From positions 682,001-746,000 of the forward strand of contig OX637806.1 in NCBI GenBank assembly GCA_951802425.1: DNA of 64,000 bases. The letters run 5' to 3'. Under the pieces are notes generated by a model. That model had not been told where the DNA came from, did not search any database, and saw only the letters and a list, made by a program, of their open reading frames with translations. Positions 21,904 to 31,705 of the stretch are shown here, piece by piece. The position numbers were made by a program, and so were the translations under genes. The number at the start of each line of letters is the position of its first letter. Within the stretch, counting starts at the first letter, position 1. The stretch is from Clavaria fumosa (taxonomy: Eukaryota; Basidiomycota; Agaricomycetes; Agaricales; Clavariaceae).

Positions 21904-23294
21904 ATGTCGGAGCAATGTACCCCAGTAAGAGCGCCGGGCCATGTTTTCTCTTTTTCTAACGGGGATGTCTGACGGGACGAGCGCAGCACCACGACTGGGT
22001 CGCCGGGATCCTGACGGCGTTCCTTAGCTACGGCCTCATCTTCTCCTACATCCCACAGGTACGCAAGGTCGTGGGTTAGAAAAAGGCTAAAATTCGCTCA
22101 TGCGTTTGTACGCAGCACTATCGCATCATCAACAAGAAGTCCTCAGAGGGCTTCAGCCCCTGGTTTCTGTTTCTGGGCAGCACCTCTGCCGCCTCCGCAA
22201 TGCTGAACATGTAAGCGTCTTTTGGCTCTGCCGAGTCCATGCAGCGCAGACCCAGTTATGCACAACAGCATCAGCCTGCAATGGGACGTGATCAGCTGCT
22301 GCAAAGTCCTCGTCAGTAACCGCTTCGACCTCTCCCCTGCGAAACTGAACCCCCTCGTCTGAACCAGAGCCTCGGGAACTGCCTCGAGGTGACGGGCGGC
22401 GTGTTGATGGTCGGGATGCAGTGGTTCCTGTTCAGCGTCACGTACGTCCCCTCCCCCTCCCGCTGGCCGTGGCGCCCGTGTGCCGTCCTGATGCCCGCCC
22501 CAACCCAGATTCGTGCTCTACATGCTGTACTACCCGCCGCACCTCAAATACGCCAGCCCCGCCGCCGAGCACCCCGAGACAGGCACTACATCGCCGCCGC
22601 CCGGCAAACCCGCCGCCCTCTCGCAGCACTGGCGCCTCTCCATCTGGCTGGCGCTGCTGACCCTCGCCCACCTGTACGTCCCACCCTCTCCGCACTAACG
22701 ACACCGACACCGCCCGAGACTCACCGCTTGCGCCCCGTGTGGCTGTTTCCCTCGCCAGCACGACGATCGTCTCCGTGAGCCTCTTCCGCCTGCTGACGGA
22801 CCGGCCCGTCGCGCAGTGGGCGACGCTCCTCGGCGTGTCCTCCGCGACGCTCGCGGCGGTGCAGTACCTCCCGCAGCTCGCGCACACCTTCCGCGCGCGG
22901 CTCGTCGGCGCGCTGAGCATCTACACGATGCTCATGCAGAGCCCCGGCTCTGCGTTCTTCGTCGTCTCCATCGCGCTGAGGTGCGTCTCCCCTCTCCTCT
23001 CCCCCCTCTTTTCCTGTCACACCACCACACTGAACACGCGCCGTCGCCAGGCCGGGCACGAACTGGACGAGCTGGATCACGTACGCCGTGTCCGGCACGA
23101 TGCAGGCGGCGCTCCTCGTGATGTGCGTCGCGTGGAAGCGGCGCCAGCGCCGGCTCGGGATCGACGACTTTGGCCGCGCGCTGGGCGGCGGCGTCGTCGT
23201 GAAGGACGACAACGGCGGCGAGGATGTGAGTGTGGAGGAGGACGCGCGTGTGGAGGCGGCGGACGAGCGCACGCCCTTGCTGCCGGGGAGATGA
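21904..23294 (+). CDS. PQ-loop repeat membrane protein
   Basis: Eight exons join in frame: 21904-21924, 21987-22058, 22116-22210, 22269-22311, 22368-22441, 22509-22673, 22759-22980 and 23051-23294, giving 311 residues. The first exon codes for only seven residues (MSEQCTP). Two PQ-loop motifs are visible: SYIPQ followed by HYRIINKKSSEGFSPWF (residues about 27-48), and QYLPQLAHTFRARLVGALS in exon 7. Each sits in a triple-helix unit, giving about seven membrane segments. PQ-loop proteins include vacuolar and lysosomal amino-acid exporters and the flippase-antagonist Any1 type; the substrate cannot be read from the sequence. The C-terminal tail is acidic and ends RTPLLPGR, resembling a dileucine-type sorting signal (inference). 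Confidence 0.88.
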
Positions 23295-23913
23295 GGGAGG
23301 TGTCGTTGTCGTGTCGTGCCTGAGCCCGAGCGTTTTTTTTTCTTCTCCGTCTCCCATTCTCTGTCTGCTGTCTGTTAGGGCGGAGGGCCCTGCCCTGCCC
23401 TGTGTGCAACCCCGGAGCGCGCATACTATAGTGCCGTTTTTTTTGGCACCCGTACCTGACCTGACCTGCACGCCAACACGACTGGCGTTTTTACCTTTGG
23501 ACAAAAAAAAAAAAAGTACATACACAAATGGCCCTGTGAGGAAAATGTGGGGCTCCCCCTCCATTTTCAGAAAGGGGCATCCGCCCGACAGGATGGTATA
23601 GACAGTACACGTAGCCAAAAAAAGGGCTGCCCATTCCCCGTCGTCTCCCTCGCGTCGGGGTGTGCCCTATCACATCCCCGTCGCGCCGCGCGGCACACCC
23701 GCACTGACACCGCGCCAGCGTTCCCCGCCGATCTCTCTCTCCACTCTCCATTCTGCACCCGTAGAGGCGAACCCCAATGCCATTTTGATGGCCCGCCCCG
23801 CACCCCAACACGGCTATGGAACAACACACCAACAAGGGCTAAAAGCAGAAAGGGGCTCCCCACACCCGGTACATCGTATAATACAATACGGGGGGCCAGA
23901 CACACGGCTGATA
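23295..23913. other. Convergent intergenic region between PQ-loop and PPX1 genes
   Basis: About 620 bp with T and A homopolymer runs (23332-23342 and 23502-23516) and GC-rich patches. No gene found; it holds the 3' ends of both neighbours. Confidence 0.5.
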
Positions 23914-24349
23914 TCATCGCACCACAGCGAGCGCAGCCATCTCATCGCCCTCCACGATCGCGCGCAGCGCAGGGGCGACCCCCTTGCGCGTGACGTGCGC
24001 GTTGCCCTGGCGGTACGCCCTCACGTGCCCTTCCCCTCCCCCTTCCCCTCCCCCTCCCCCACCCGCCGAAGCCACGACACCCTCCAACGGGTGCGCCCCC
24101 AGCCTCCAGTCCGCGTTCCGCTCTAGACCCCGCCACAGCACCGCCGCAAACGCGTCGTCCCGCTCCACAAATGCGCGCGTCGTATCCCTCTCCTCCCTCT
24201 CCTCCCCGTCGTCGTCGTCGTCGTCAAGCGCCGCCAGCTCCGGGTCCTCTCCCCCCGCCTCCGCCTCCGCCCACGCACTATCCACGCCCCGCACGAACCA
24301 CACCTGCTCCCTCCGATGCTTCCCCTTCTGTTCCCCCAGCCCCAGCCCA

Positions 24350-24380
<31 letters not shown>

Positions 24381-25660
24381 CATCCCCGTCACGCGCCGCC
24401 CCCCGCGGCTCGCGGAACGACGTCAGCACGCCCAGCACCGCGAGCCGGCGGCGCACCATCAGACGGCGCGCCCACGGCCACATGCCCGCGGTGTGCAGCG
24501 CGCTCACGGGGCGCGGGACGGACGCGAGTGCCGCGCGCACCGCGAGCGCGGGGGCGGAATCGATGACGGCGGAATTGATGGCGGCGGAATTGATGGCGGA
24601 ATTGGTGGCGGTGGCGCTGGTGCTGGGCCGGGCGTGCACGGTGAAGACGTACTCCTTGTAGTCCCGCCGGAGGAGGTCGAGCGGGCCCAGGGCGTCGAGC
24701 GCGTCTTTGGCGGCGGCGAGCTCGGCGGTGGTGGTGTGCACGAGCGGGAGGGTGTGCAGCGTGTCGGGCGAGAGCAACGCTGGCGTGCCAGCGGCGGCGG
24801 CGGCGGTGGTGGGGGTGCTGCCAAGGGTGCTGCGTGGGAGGAGGAAGGTGGCTGCTTCTCTATCGATTGACGTCCCCTGCCCGCCAGGCTTGAGGCCCGA
24901 CGTGTCGAGGAGGATGGCAGACACGAGGAGGGTGGCGACGTCCGGGGGGCACGGCACACGCGCCGTCTCGCCACCACCGGGGCGTCCATCAGCACCGGTG
25001 CCGGCAAAAAGCGCGTGCGTGATAAGCGACGCGCAGCTGCCTGCCGGGCGCACGATGCGCGGTGCGGCGGTGTCGGTGTAAAGCCCCTCGTCCTGGTGGT
25101 GGTCGATGACGGCGATGACGCGCGGGGGCGGGGTGCCGGGGCTGGTGCTGGTAGCGGCGGCGAGGAGCGCAGGGCGCGCGCGGTTGTGGTCGACGAGGAC
25201 GAGGCGGTGCGGGAGGAGGGGCGGCGGCGGTGCGGCGAAACGGGCGCGCGGGGGGAGGTCGTCGATGCAGAGGAGCTCGGGGAGGGCCGGGGTGCGCAGG
25301 CCGGCGAGGGCGAGCGCGCGCAGGTTCTCGGGGCGGAGGTGGAGGTCGCGCCGCCGTGTCTGGACGAGCGCGATGGTGCGCTGTCCGTGGGCGGTGGTGG
25401 TGGTGGAGACGGGGGCGGCGCGGGACGCGTGCCATGCGTAGGCGAGCGAGCACGCGATGGAGTCGAGGTCTGTGGAAGGGTCAGGTCAGGTCAGGTCAGG
25501 TCAGGTCAGTGAGAGTGCATGCGTGTAGTGTAGTGTAGTGGGACTGACCCCCTGATTCGTTACCTGTAACGACAGTCCATTGCTCGATGTTGCCGTCTGC
25601 GAGGTCTTTGAGGTAACGTGCTTTGGAGGAGGAGAGGAACTGGGAGAGTGTAAGTGACAT
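23914..25660 (-). CDS. PPX1: Exopolyphosphatase of the DHH family
   Basis: Exons 25660-25549 (37 codons plus 1 base) and 25469-23914 give 555 residues. The splice was chosen because it restores GNESGDLDSIA (residues 33-43), the first metal-binding motif of the DHH phosphoesterases. VDHN follows at about residue 129, DHH with an acidic follow-up (IDHHQDE) at about 160, and LLDTSGLK at about 226. A DHHA2-like C-terminal half starts with LLRRDYKEY. This order fits fungal Ppx1, which hydrolyses inorganic polyphosphate from chain ends. The C-terminal half holds low-complexity inserts not usual in yeast Ppx1: an Ala/Asn/Ser repeat, a run of Glu-Pro pairs, an acidic run and a Gly run. The single intron contains a pentanucleotide repeat. 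Confidence 0.88.
25481..25509. repeat. Pentanucleotide repeat inside the PPX1 intron
   Basis: Just under six copies of tcagg in a row lie 11 bp inside the splice acceptor of the PPX1 intron. Read on the minus strand the repeat is cctga. Confidence 0.8.
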
Positions 25661-25998
25661 TGTGGTGGTGATGAGCTTTGCAAAGGAGTGTGGTTGTAGT
25701 ATAATCATACCACGTGATTGTCATATGCATCGATGGAGTAAAGTAGTAGCACATGGATCATCCAATCATTGGATCATCGTAACAGGTGTTTATATTTATT
25801 ACTATTTGTATTTACCACAACAAATCATAACAAATCATTCAATTTTTTCGACTCCTTTTCTTCTCTCTCTTTTTTTTCAAATCAAATACGCTCACTAGAC
25901 AACTTGAGACTTTTTCACCGACCCCCCTTTCGTTCCTTCTTCTACTCCTACTCTTACCTTTTGGAACAACAACAACAACACACTCATTCGTATCAACA
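25661..25998. promoter_or_regulatory. Divergent promoter region of PPX1 and a GPI-protein gene
   Basis: 338 bp between two start codons on opposite strands. The half next to the GPI-protein gene is strongly CT-rich on the plus strand (25855-25970), a feature common upstream of highly expressed fungal genes. No clear TATA box was assigned. Confidence 0.5.
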
Positions 25999-27042
25999 AT
26001 GCTTCGTCTCCTCGCCATCCTCACTTTATCATCAACAGCACTCGCTAACGTTTTCGTACGTCTCTATCTCTCTCTCTCTCTCTCTTCATCCTTTAGCCTG
26101 ATTCTTATCTTCTCTCTCTCTCACACAGATCACCACTCCAAATGCCGCAACGTCCTGGGCCGCAGGACAGGCCCACAACATCGAGTGGCAAGAGGACCCC
26201 TCCAACAAACCCCCCTTGATCGCAGCACTCGGCCTCTGCAACTTCACCCTTGCCGTCGGCTCTCCGATGAAGACTGTAAGCACAGCCCCTCTCTCTCTCT
26301 CTCACACCACATCCCTGTCGTCGCCCCTCTCACCCTCCCCTAACCACCTAATCACGAAAACTATGACTCACACCACCCAATGTTATCCATAGGTCCGTCT
26401 CCAGTCCATCGGTGTCGTCGACCCCGCCAAGCAGACCTCGCTCGCTTTTACTCCCGACCCGACCGTCGGTGAAGACAAATTCTCCGACTAGTGCGTCTCA
26501 TCTTATTGCGTCCCCTTCCCCCCCCCTCCCCCCTTTTGGCTCACAGCTGCTTGCCGCGGCGTGTCATTGTCCAGCTTCATCCGCATGGAATCGCTCAACG
26601 TAAGAGACCCCGACCAACCAGCAAACCCCGCGCTCTCTTTCTCCGGACACTTTACGTGAGTTTCAGAAAAATGAAACGATGATCAGGGGGTTTAAGATAA
26701 CGCTAATTAATATCCTTTCCCAGTCTCACGGGGATGACGGGCACCTTTAACGCCGCGACGAAGGCGATCATCGCAGGCGCCTCATCGTCGACCGCGGGCT
26801 CGACTTCGACGACCTCTACCGGCACCGGGGGGCCCGCGTTCACGGGGCTGCGCCCGACGACGAGCACGACCACCGTGCGCACCACCGCGTCGGGCGCGAG
26901 CGGCTCGACGAGCGCGCGCGCGTCCTCGACGTCGGCGTCGACGTCCTCGTCTGCAGCGGTACCTGCACTGTCGGTGCACGGCGCGGCCCGTGCACTCGTC
27001 GTGGCCGTCGTCGTCGCGGTCGGCGCGGGTCTTCTCCTGTGA
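25999..27042 (+). CDS. Kre9/KNH-like Ser/Thr-rich GPI-anchored protein
   Basis: Five exons (25999-26055, 26129-26275, 26393-26490, 26575-26655, 26724-27042) give 233 residues. A signal peptide (MLRLLAILTLSSTALA) is followed by one domain with the pattern ITTPN..TSWAAGQAHNIEW at its start and YFIRM..FSGHFTLTGMTGTF at its end, as in fungal Kre9/KNH-type GPI protein domains. A Ser/Thr-rich stalk (about residues 140-210) and a C-terminal hydrophobic tail (ALVVAVVVAVGAGLLL) then match a GPI-anchor signal. Such proteins sit in the wall or plasma membrane; the founding yeast members act in beta-1,6-glucan assembly, but the role of the mushroom members is unknown. The gene converges with a second member of the same family at 28061-29359. 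Confidence 0.85.
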
Positions 27043-28060
27043 TGAACGAGAAATGCTTTCTTTACTTCTTTACTTCTTTACTTTCTTTTTTTTGTTCTGC
27101 TTGTTTGCATACCCGCATGACGTCTTCTCTTCTTTTTTATCGCTTACTTATGCCTTCTCCTTCCGTTCTCCCAAGAACTAAAAACCACCCTTAAAAAATT
27201 GGTTTGCGTCTTTGTCTTTGTCTTTGCCTTTGTCTATGTCTTCTCTTTTTCTTTTTCTTTCCATTCTTCGCTGCTGCGTTTCCTTTGTGGCTCCCCCCCC
27301 TTTTGTTTATACACGAAAATTCATTCTTGCTCCTTGTTTGCGGCCTGCAAAACCATGATGAGGGATTTCTCCGTCTTTTTGCCCGACCCGGAGGCGCCTG
27401 CCCCCGGGCTACTACAGCCTCCGTTTTCTTACGCAGGTACAGTATGGAGAGCGTGTTGCCCCCCCGGGCTAAGGCTCGGCTCTGTTCTTGGGCCGTGACC
27501 ACGCGGAGGCTGATCACGAATGAATCATTCAAAAGAATGGATGGCATGCATGCACGCATGCATGTCGAGTGGGTACCGGGTGGGGTATCCCCGCGCGCGC
27601 GGCGCTTATACAGTAACTAACACAACGAAAAACGTGTCCAGACGGGGGGGCGTGCGAAAGGAAAGGAAGAAAGAAAGGAAGTGAAAAGAAGAAAGAAAGG
27701 AAGAAAGAAAGAAAAGACAAACGGGGGGTTGGCTTATGGAAGACGAGAGATATAAATATATCCAAAACAGAACGGAAAAGGACGGTCGTTCGTCATTAAC
27801 ATTACAAGTCAGAGAAGAAAGGGGGAGGAGAGACAAATTGGAATATCGAAAAAAAATAAAAATCGAACGCTGGGGCCGGAGCCGGAGGTGCAGACAAGGT
27901 AAGGAGGGGTATGCTGCAAAACTAGACAGACAGACAGAGACAGAGGGACAGAGGGAGGGAGGGGGAGAAGAACGAGCTTCTACGAAGGGGGGGGGACGGG
28001 TACGTAGGGGGATGGGTGAAGTAGGAAGACAACGACATCTAACAAAGAAAAAATAATAAT
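27043..28060. other. Convergent intergenic region with purine/pyrimidine tracts
   Basis: About 1 kb between two convergent GPI-protein genes. It contains ttctttac repeats (27055-27090), a tgcatgcatg-type palindrome near 27545-27566, and a 100-bp purine-rich tract (27655-27725). No gene found. Confidence 0.55.
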
Positions 28061-29359
28061 TCAATAATAACAACACGCCGTCGGCCGCACCAGCAGCACC
28101 ACTAGCACCAGCGGCGGCAGGAGCGCCCCCAGCAGCAGCCCGCGCGCACCACACGTCCTGTCCGTTCCAGAAGCGGCGGCCGACGTCGATGTCGATGTCG
28201 ATGTCGATGGCGATGGCGATGGCGGCAACGGCGAGGGTGGTGGCGGCATCCGCAGCGGCCCCGCCGGCGGCGTCGATGTCTCCGAAGCAGGCGTGGTTGT
28301 CGTCGAAGCGGGCGTCGAGCTGTCCGAGGCGACGGCGGCGTCCGCAGCAGCGGCAGTAGCGGTGCTGGTGCTGGTAGTGGTAGAGAGGGTGCCGACGGTG
28401 CTGGTGCTCGCGACGTCGCCCGTCGGGCGGCGCATGAGCGCGGGCGGGACGGGGATCGGCGCGGTCAGCGCGGGGTCTGGGCGTGCGGGGTCGCCCGTGA
28501 GGCCGTCGATGCTGCAGGGGCGCGGGGGCGCAGGGGGCAGGGGGCAGGGTCAGTCAGTCCATTACTGCACCGGGGGAAGGGGACGCACGTGAAGAACGGC
28601 GAGTACGCGGCGTACGCGGCGCCGTTCTGCTGGAAGGTGGTCGACTGGAAGGCGACGTAGCTGTGTGTGTGTGTATGCGTTGGGAGACGAGCGGGGATGA
28701 GCACCAGGGTGGAGGGGAATAGGATGTGGGGGGAGGGACGTACTAGAGGTTGGAGTTGGCGCCGATGTTGGGATTCGGCTGTGTGTGAAGGGGGAAGGGA
28801 GGTTGGACGGTCAAGTCCTGCGCTGTTCGAGGTGGGAAGGGGGCAGCACTCACCGTGAACCGCAGCGAGTGCACGGCAGAGACGTCGACCGGCGTGATCT
28901 GCTGCACCAATTGCTGCAGAACCCAAAGGGGGGGGGGGAACGGGGTCAAAACCAAAACAAAAGAAAGAAAAAAAGCAGGAGGACACCCGACAGGCCATCA
29001 GCGCAAGCGGGAGACACACACGCACGTTGTTGCCATGGAAGAGCCCGACAAGGGCGACGCCGACGTCCGGGAGGAGCGGGCGCGCGCCGTCGTCGATCCA
29101 CTCGACCGCGCACGGCGCGCCCGCGTGGCACGTCGTAGGCGACAGCGGGTTGATCACCTGCAAGCACCGCAGTCAGCCGGGTACACACACACAGAGAGCG
29201 AGGGGTACGGCACGAGGAAAGGGGGAGGAGGAGGAGGAGGAGGAGAAAGGGACGCACATACAGCGCCGCCCACGCGGAGGGGGCGCAGGCACAGACGCAG
29301 ACGCAGACGCCCGCCCAGAAGCGGCGGGCGGGCCATGCAGACGGGGCGGCTGCGAGCAT
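28061..29359 (-). CDS. Kre9/KNH-like GPI-anchored protein, intact copy 1 of the array
   Basis: Six exons join in frame: 29359-29258, 29157-29026, 28913-28854, 28778-28744, 28660-28589 and 28511-28061, giving 283 residues. The start gives a signal peptide of 31 residues rich in Val, Cys and Ala and ending in SAWA. The folded domain runs LYVINPLSPTTCHAGAPC...W at its start and [25 protein letters not shown] at its end. A long Ser/Thr/Pro stalk follows, and a hydrophobic C terminus (GLLLGALLPPLVLVVLL) acts as the likely GPI signal. Splicing after two bases of a Tyr codon (TA plus C) between exons 4 and 5 shows that the apparent stop there is not real. It is divergent from gene A with 367 bp between, and this pair is the unit duplicated downstream. 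Confidence 0.87.
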
Positions 29360-29726
29360 TCGTCTTTTCGTGGATACCTCTCTCCCGCACGCTGCTGTAT
29401 GGGGGGAGGTCTCAGAAGGGGGGGGGCGTGGTCGGTCGGTCAGTCGGGTCGGTCGCGAAAGGGAGCGTGAGCGTTGGAACCGTCTCTCGTCGTCCGAAAC
29501 GACGTGACGTTCGTTCGTCGTCGGGGGGTTGGGGAGAGTGTGTCGGCCCCAGCGAGCGGTTACTGTGTCATTTCTCGGTAAATGCATTTTTTGATTGACT
29601 ACCGTTGCTACCAAACTCGTGATCATGTGTGAAGGTGTCATTGCTTCGAACTCCTTAAAGTCCTCGAGTAATACATGATATAAAACTTGGAGCGTCTCTC
29701 ACAAGCCATCATGCTCACGGGCCATC
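29360..29726. promoter_or_regulatory. Divergent promoter between the Kre9-like gene and gene A
   Basis: 367 bp shared by two genes on opposite strands. The right part (29560-29726) is almost identical to 50540-50689 upstream of gene B and recognisable upstream of gene C, so the whole promoter was duplicated with the pair. Confidence 0.65.
29679..29685 (+). promoter_or_regulatory. TATA box of gene A
   Basis: TATAAAA lies 41 bp before the ATG at 29727. Gene B has the identical box with identical spacing. Confidence 0.65.
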
Positions 29727-31196
29727 ATGTCCACCGCTACCAGTGCTCTTCTCACCTACGATTGGAGCGAGGTCTCTCGTCAAGGCTACATGAACTGCTT
29801 CACATTCAATAGTGTTACCAAGGCTTTGACGGAGGGTATGGGAGCAGATGTCCAGGGGAACACCCAATGGTCATCTTGGTCACTTACCAAACATCCCTCA
29901 CCCTCAAAGAAGATTGCTTAGTAAGGGTTCCGCTCCCCCCGATTCTTTTGAAAGCTCACATTAGCAAGATAGCTTAACTGCTGACAAGGGCTTATTCAAG
30001 GTGGAGACCAGCATCGACCGAACTGACAACTCAAAGTGCAAAGTAATAGTGGATAGAATAATATCTGTGGACTACGATGCCCATGTCGCAACTGTAACTA
30101 CCAGTACTGGTCAGGATGTACTTGTGGTCATGAAGGTAAAGTGTTTTTGTCTTCGACTTTGTATTATTGACCTCTTGACCCCGAACCTATTTCCATTAGA
30201 GAGGCACATTCGACGGCACTTACTTCTTATTGGATACTGATGGGACTGTATCGAACATTGGCACCCCCATTCATCTGCCACGTGAAATTTTACCAGACAT
30301 GTATCCGCCGAACTGTGGCTGGTATACAGATGAAATCTACCAGAATGCACAGCAAATTGTTCTTCATGGTGGTTGCTACCACCGTTCCACTGACGTTCCT
30401 CCATTTGTTGTGAGTGAGGATATTGTGGAGCCTCTTCCAAGTTGGGCTGATTGATTGGTTGCACCCTTGTACAGGGAAACTATCGTCTTGAATTTTCCAG
30501 GTCTCCCATATCCATAACCTTCCTGGAAAACACAGCACCAAACGCCCCGGGATTTGCTCGTCTAGCTTTCTGGCGTGAGTGTATCCTTATTTTCCCCCCC
30601 AAAAAAAATCGCTTCTAAAATCAGTTCTAGACTCGGATAACCCTGCAGTTCACTCGTTGACATTGGAGTTGTTCAGAGATGCGACAGCCCCCACTGGGGC
30701 CATAGGGATGGACACAGGGGACCAGACCGCCCTTCAATTGGGCGACACAGTTCCACTAAGCGTGCCTGCCAGTCAACGAAATATCGCCGTCTCGAAGGGC
30801 GCCCAACCAACTATGTACATCAACTACAATACACACCCGCCACAATACATGAAGGGTGGCATTTGCTTTGCCCCATTATATCCTAATGCCGTGCCACCGG
30901 CGCCTAGACCAACCCCAGGCCCCGGTTCTGTACCACCACACGTATTTGGGACGCCGTCCTGTCAAGATCTTCCAGAGGTTAAGGATGACAGTAGTGTGGG
31001 AGGTGGTGTGTCTCCAATAGTGCTCAGCGCAGATGGATCATACCTTGCCATGGCTGATCTGAGCCGAGTGGATGGTGTGAGCTATGCCAACAAGATGCGG
31101 GTCTGGGATACAAGGAGGGGCCTAAATCCTCTTCAACTAGCATTCTCTCAGTACAGTGTCACTAGGAATACTACCAGATTACTGTGGTTTTATTAA
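29727..31196 (+). CDS. Uncharacterised protein, gene A of a three-member tandem family
   Basis: Five exons (29727-29920, 29973-30135, 30200-30409, 30475-30574, 30631-31196) give 410 residues. Every border was checked against genes B and C, which share the same five exons and intron phases (2, 0, 0, 1). There is no signal peptide and no membrane segment, so a soluble intracellular protein is likely. Conserved blocks include LLTYDWS..GY.NCFTF near the start, GGCY in exon 3, and VSPI.LS.DGSYLAMADLS and TTRLLWFY in exon 5; the beta-rich pattern hints at repeated sheets but I do not recognise a family. The reading frame is clean. A foldback element carrying both LTR elements is inserted 3 bp after its stop codon, so its 3' UTR is disrupted. 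Confidence 0.8.
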
Positions 31197-31199
31197 TCA

Positions 31200-31413
31200 C
31201 ATCAGGAAACCTCAAAATTTCTTGACAATTTGGACCTTCTTACATGTCTTGATTGCACTTAATTGGTCTTGATTTGTTTCTTGACTGTCTTGAATCCTCA
31301 AATCAAGACAGATCAAGACAAAAAGTTCTTAATCAAGTAGGTCCATTTTCTTGATTTGTCTTGACTAACTTGATTTTTCTGTCAAGACTATCAAGACAGA
31401 GTCAAGACAAAAC
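31200..31413. mobile_element. Foldback DNA element 1, left part (CATCAGGAAA end)
   Basis: The left part of a roughly 250-bp element interrupted by the copia element. Its left 26 bp (31200-31225) are the inverted repeat of 41970-41995 with only two mismatches. The interior consists almost wholly of the hexamer tcttga/tcaaga in both orientations, forming a long imperfect hairpin centred near 31290. The flanking CA (31198-31199) is repeated at 41996-41997, and the site after gene B (52159-52160) has one CA with no element, so a 2-bp target duplication is supported. No coding sequence. Confidence 0.8.
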
Positions 31414-31685
31414 TGACGAAGGTTCGGCTAACGCCCTAACCAAAAGCGGCCTAGTACGTCTACTTTAAACTCCTATTGTTTATTGTGCCTGCCAGCGAAG
31501 CGGCCTCAGGGCCCTCACAAGTTTTTCGTACTGCCGTATCTGGAGCTTCACGTCTCTCGCGTGAACTCCAGGTACGTGCCATTGTTACAACTATTACTAT
31601 CATCACTGAATAATACGTCTCTCGCGTGAACTCCAGTCATCGTGATCTCGAGCTTTCCCTGCGTTATATACCAGATTGCTTTATA
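31414..31685 (+). repeat. 5' LTR of the copia element
   Basis: 272 bp starting TGACG and ending TTATA, so the 3' terminus is TA rather than the usual CA. It contains a 22-bp internal direct repeat (copies near 31552 and 31616, both including tctcgcgtgaactccag). The three differences from the 3' LTR are all CpG changes in this copy. Confidence 0.92.
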
Positions 31686-31705
31686 GATTATGAGACCCGA
31701 AGCCG
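31686..31705 (+). other. Putative primer binding site of the copia element
   Basis: The bases right after the LTR (gattatgagacccgaagc) resemble the complement of the anticodon arm of initiator tRNA-Met, the half-tRNA primer type known from Ty5 and copia. The Gag start ATG (31690-31692) lies inside this site. The match to the fungal tRNA was judged from memory of the anticodon loop only, so it remains tentative. Confidence 0.45.

Noticed and set aside
24504..25007. Pro- and Arg-rich open frames on both strands over PPX1
   Set aside because: They overlap the PPX1 coding exon in other frames; PPX1 carries recognisable catalytic motifs and theirs are simple GC-driven repeats.
29711..29726. An alternative upstream ATG (29711) for gene A
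   Set aside because: It is out of frame with the conserved exon 1 and the same arrangement occurs before gene B, where the ATG at the conserved MSTATS start fits all paralogues better.
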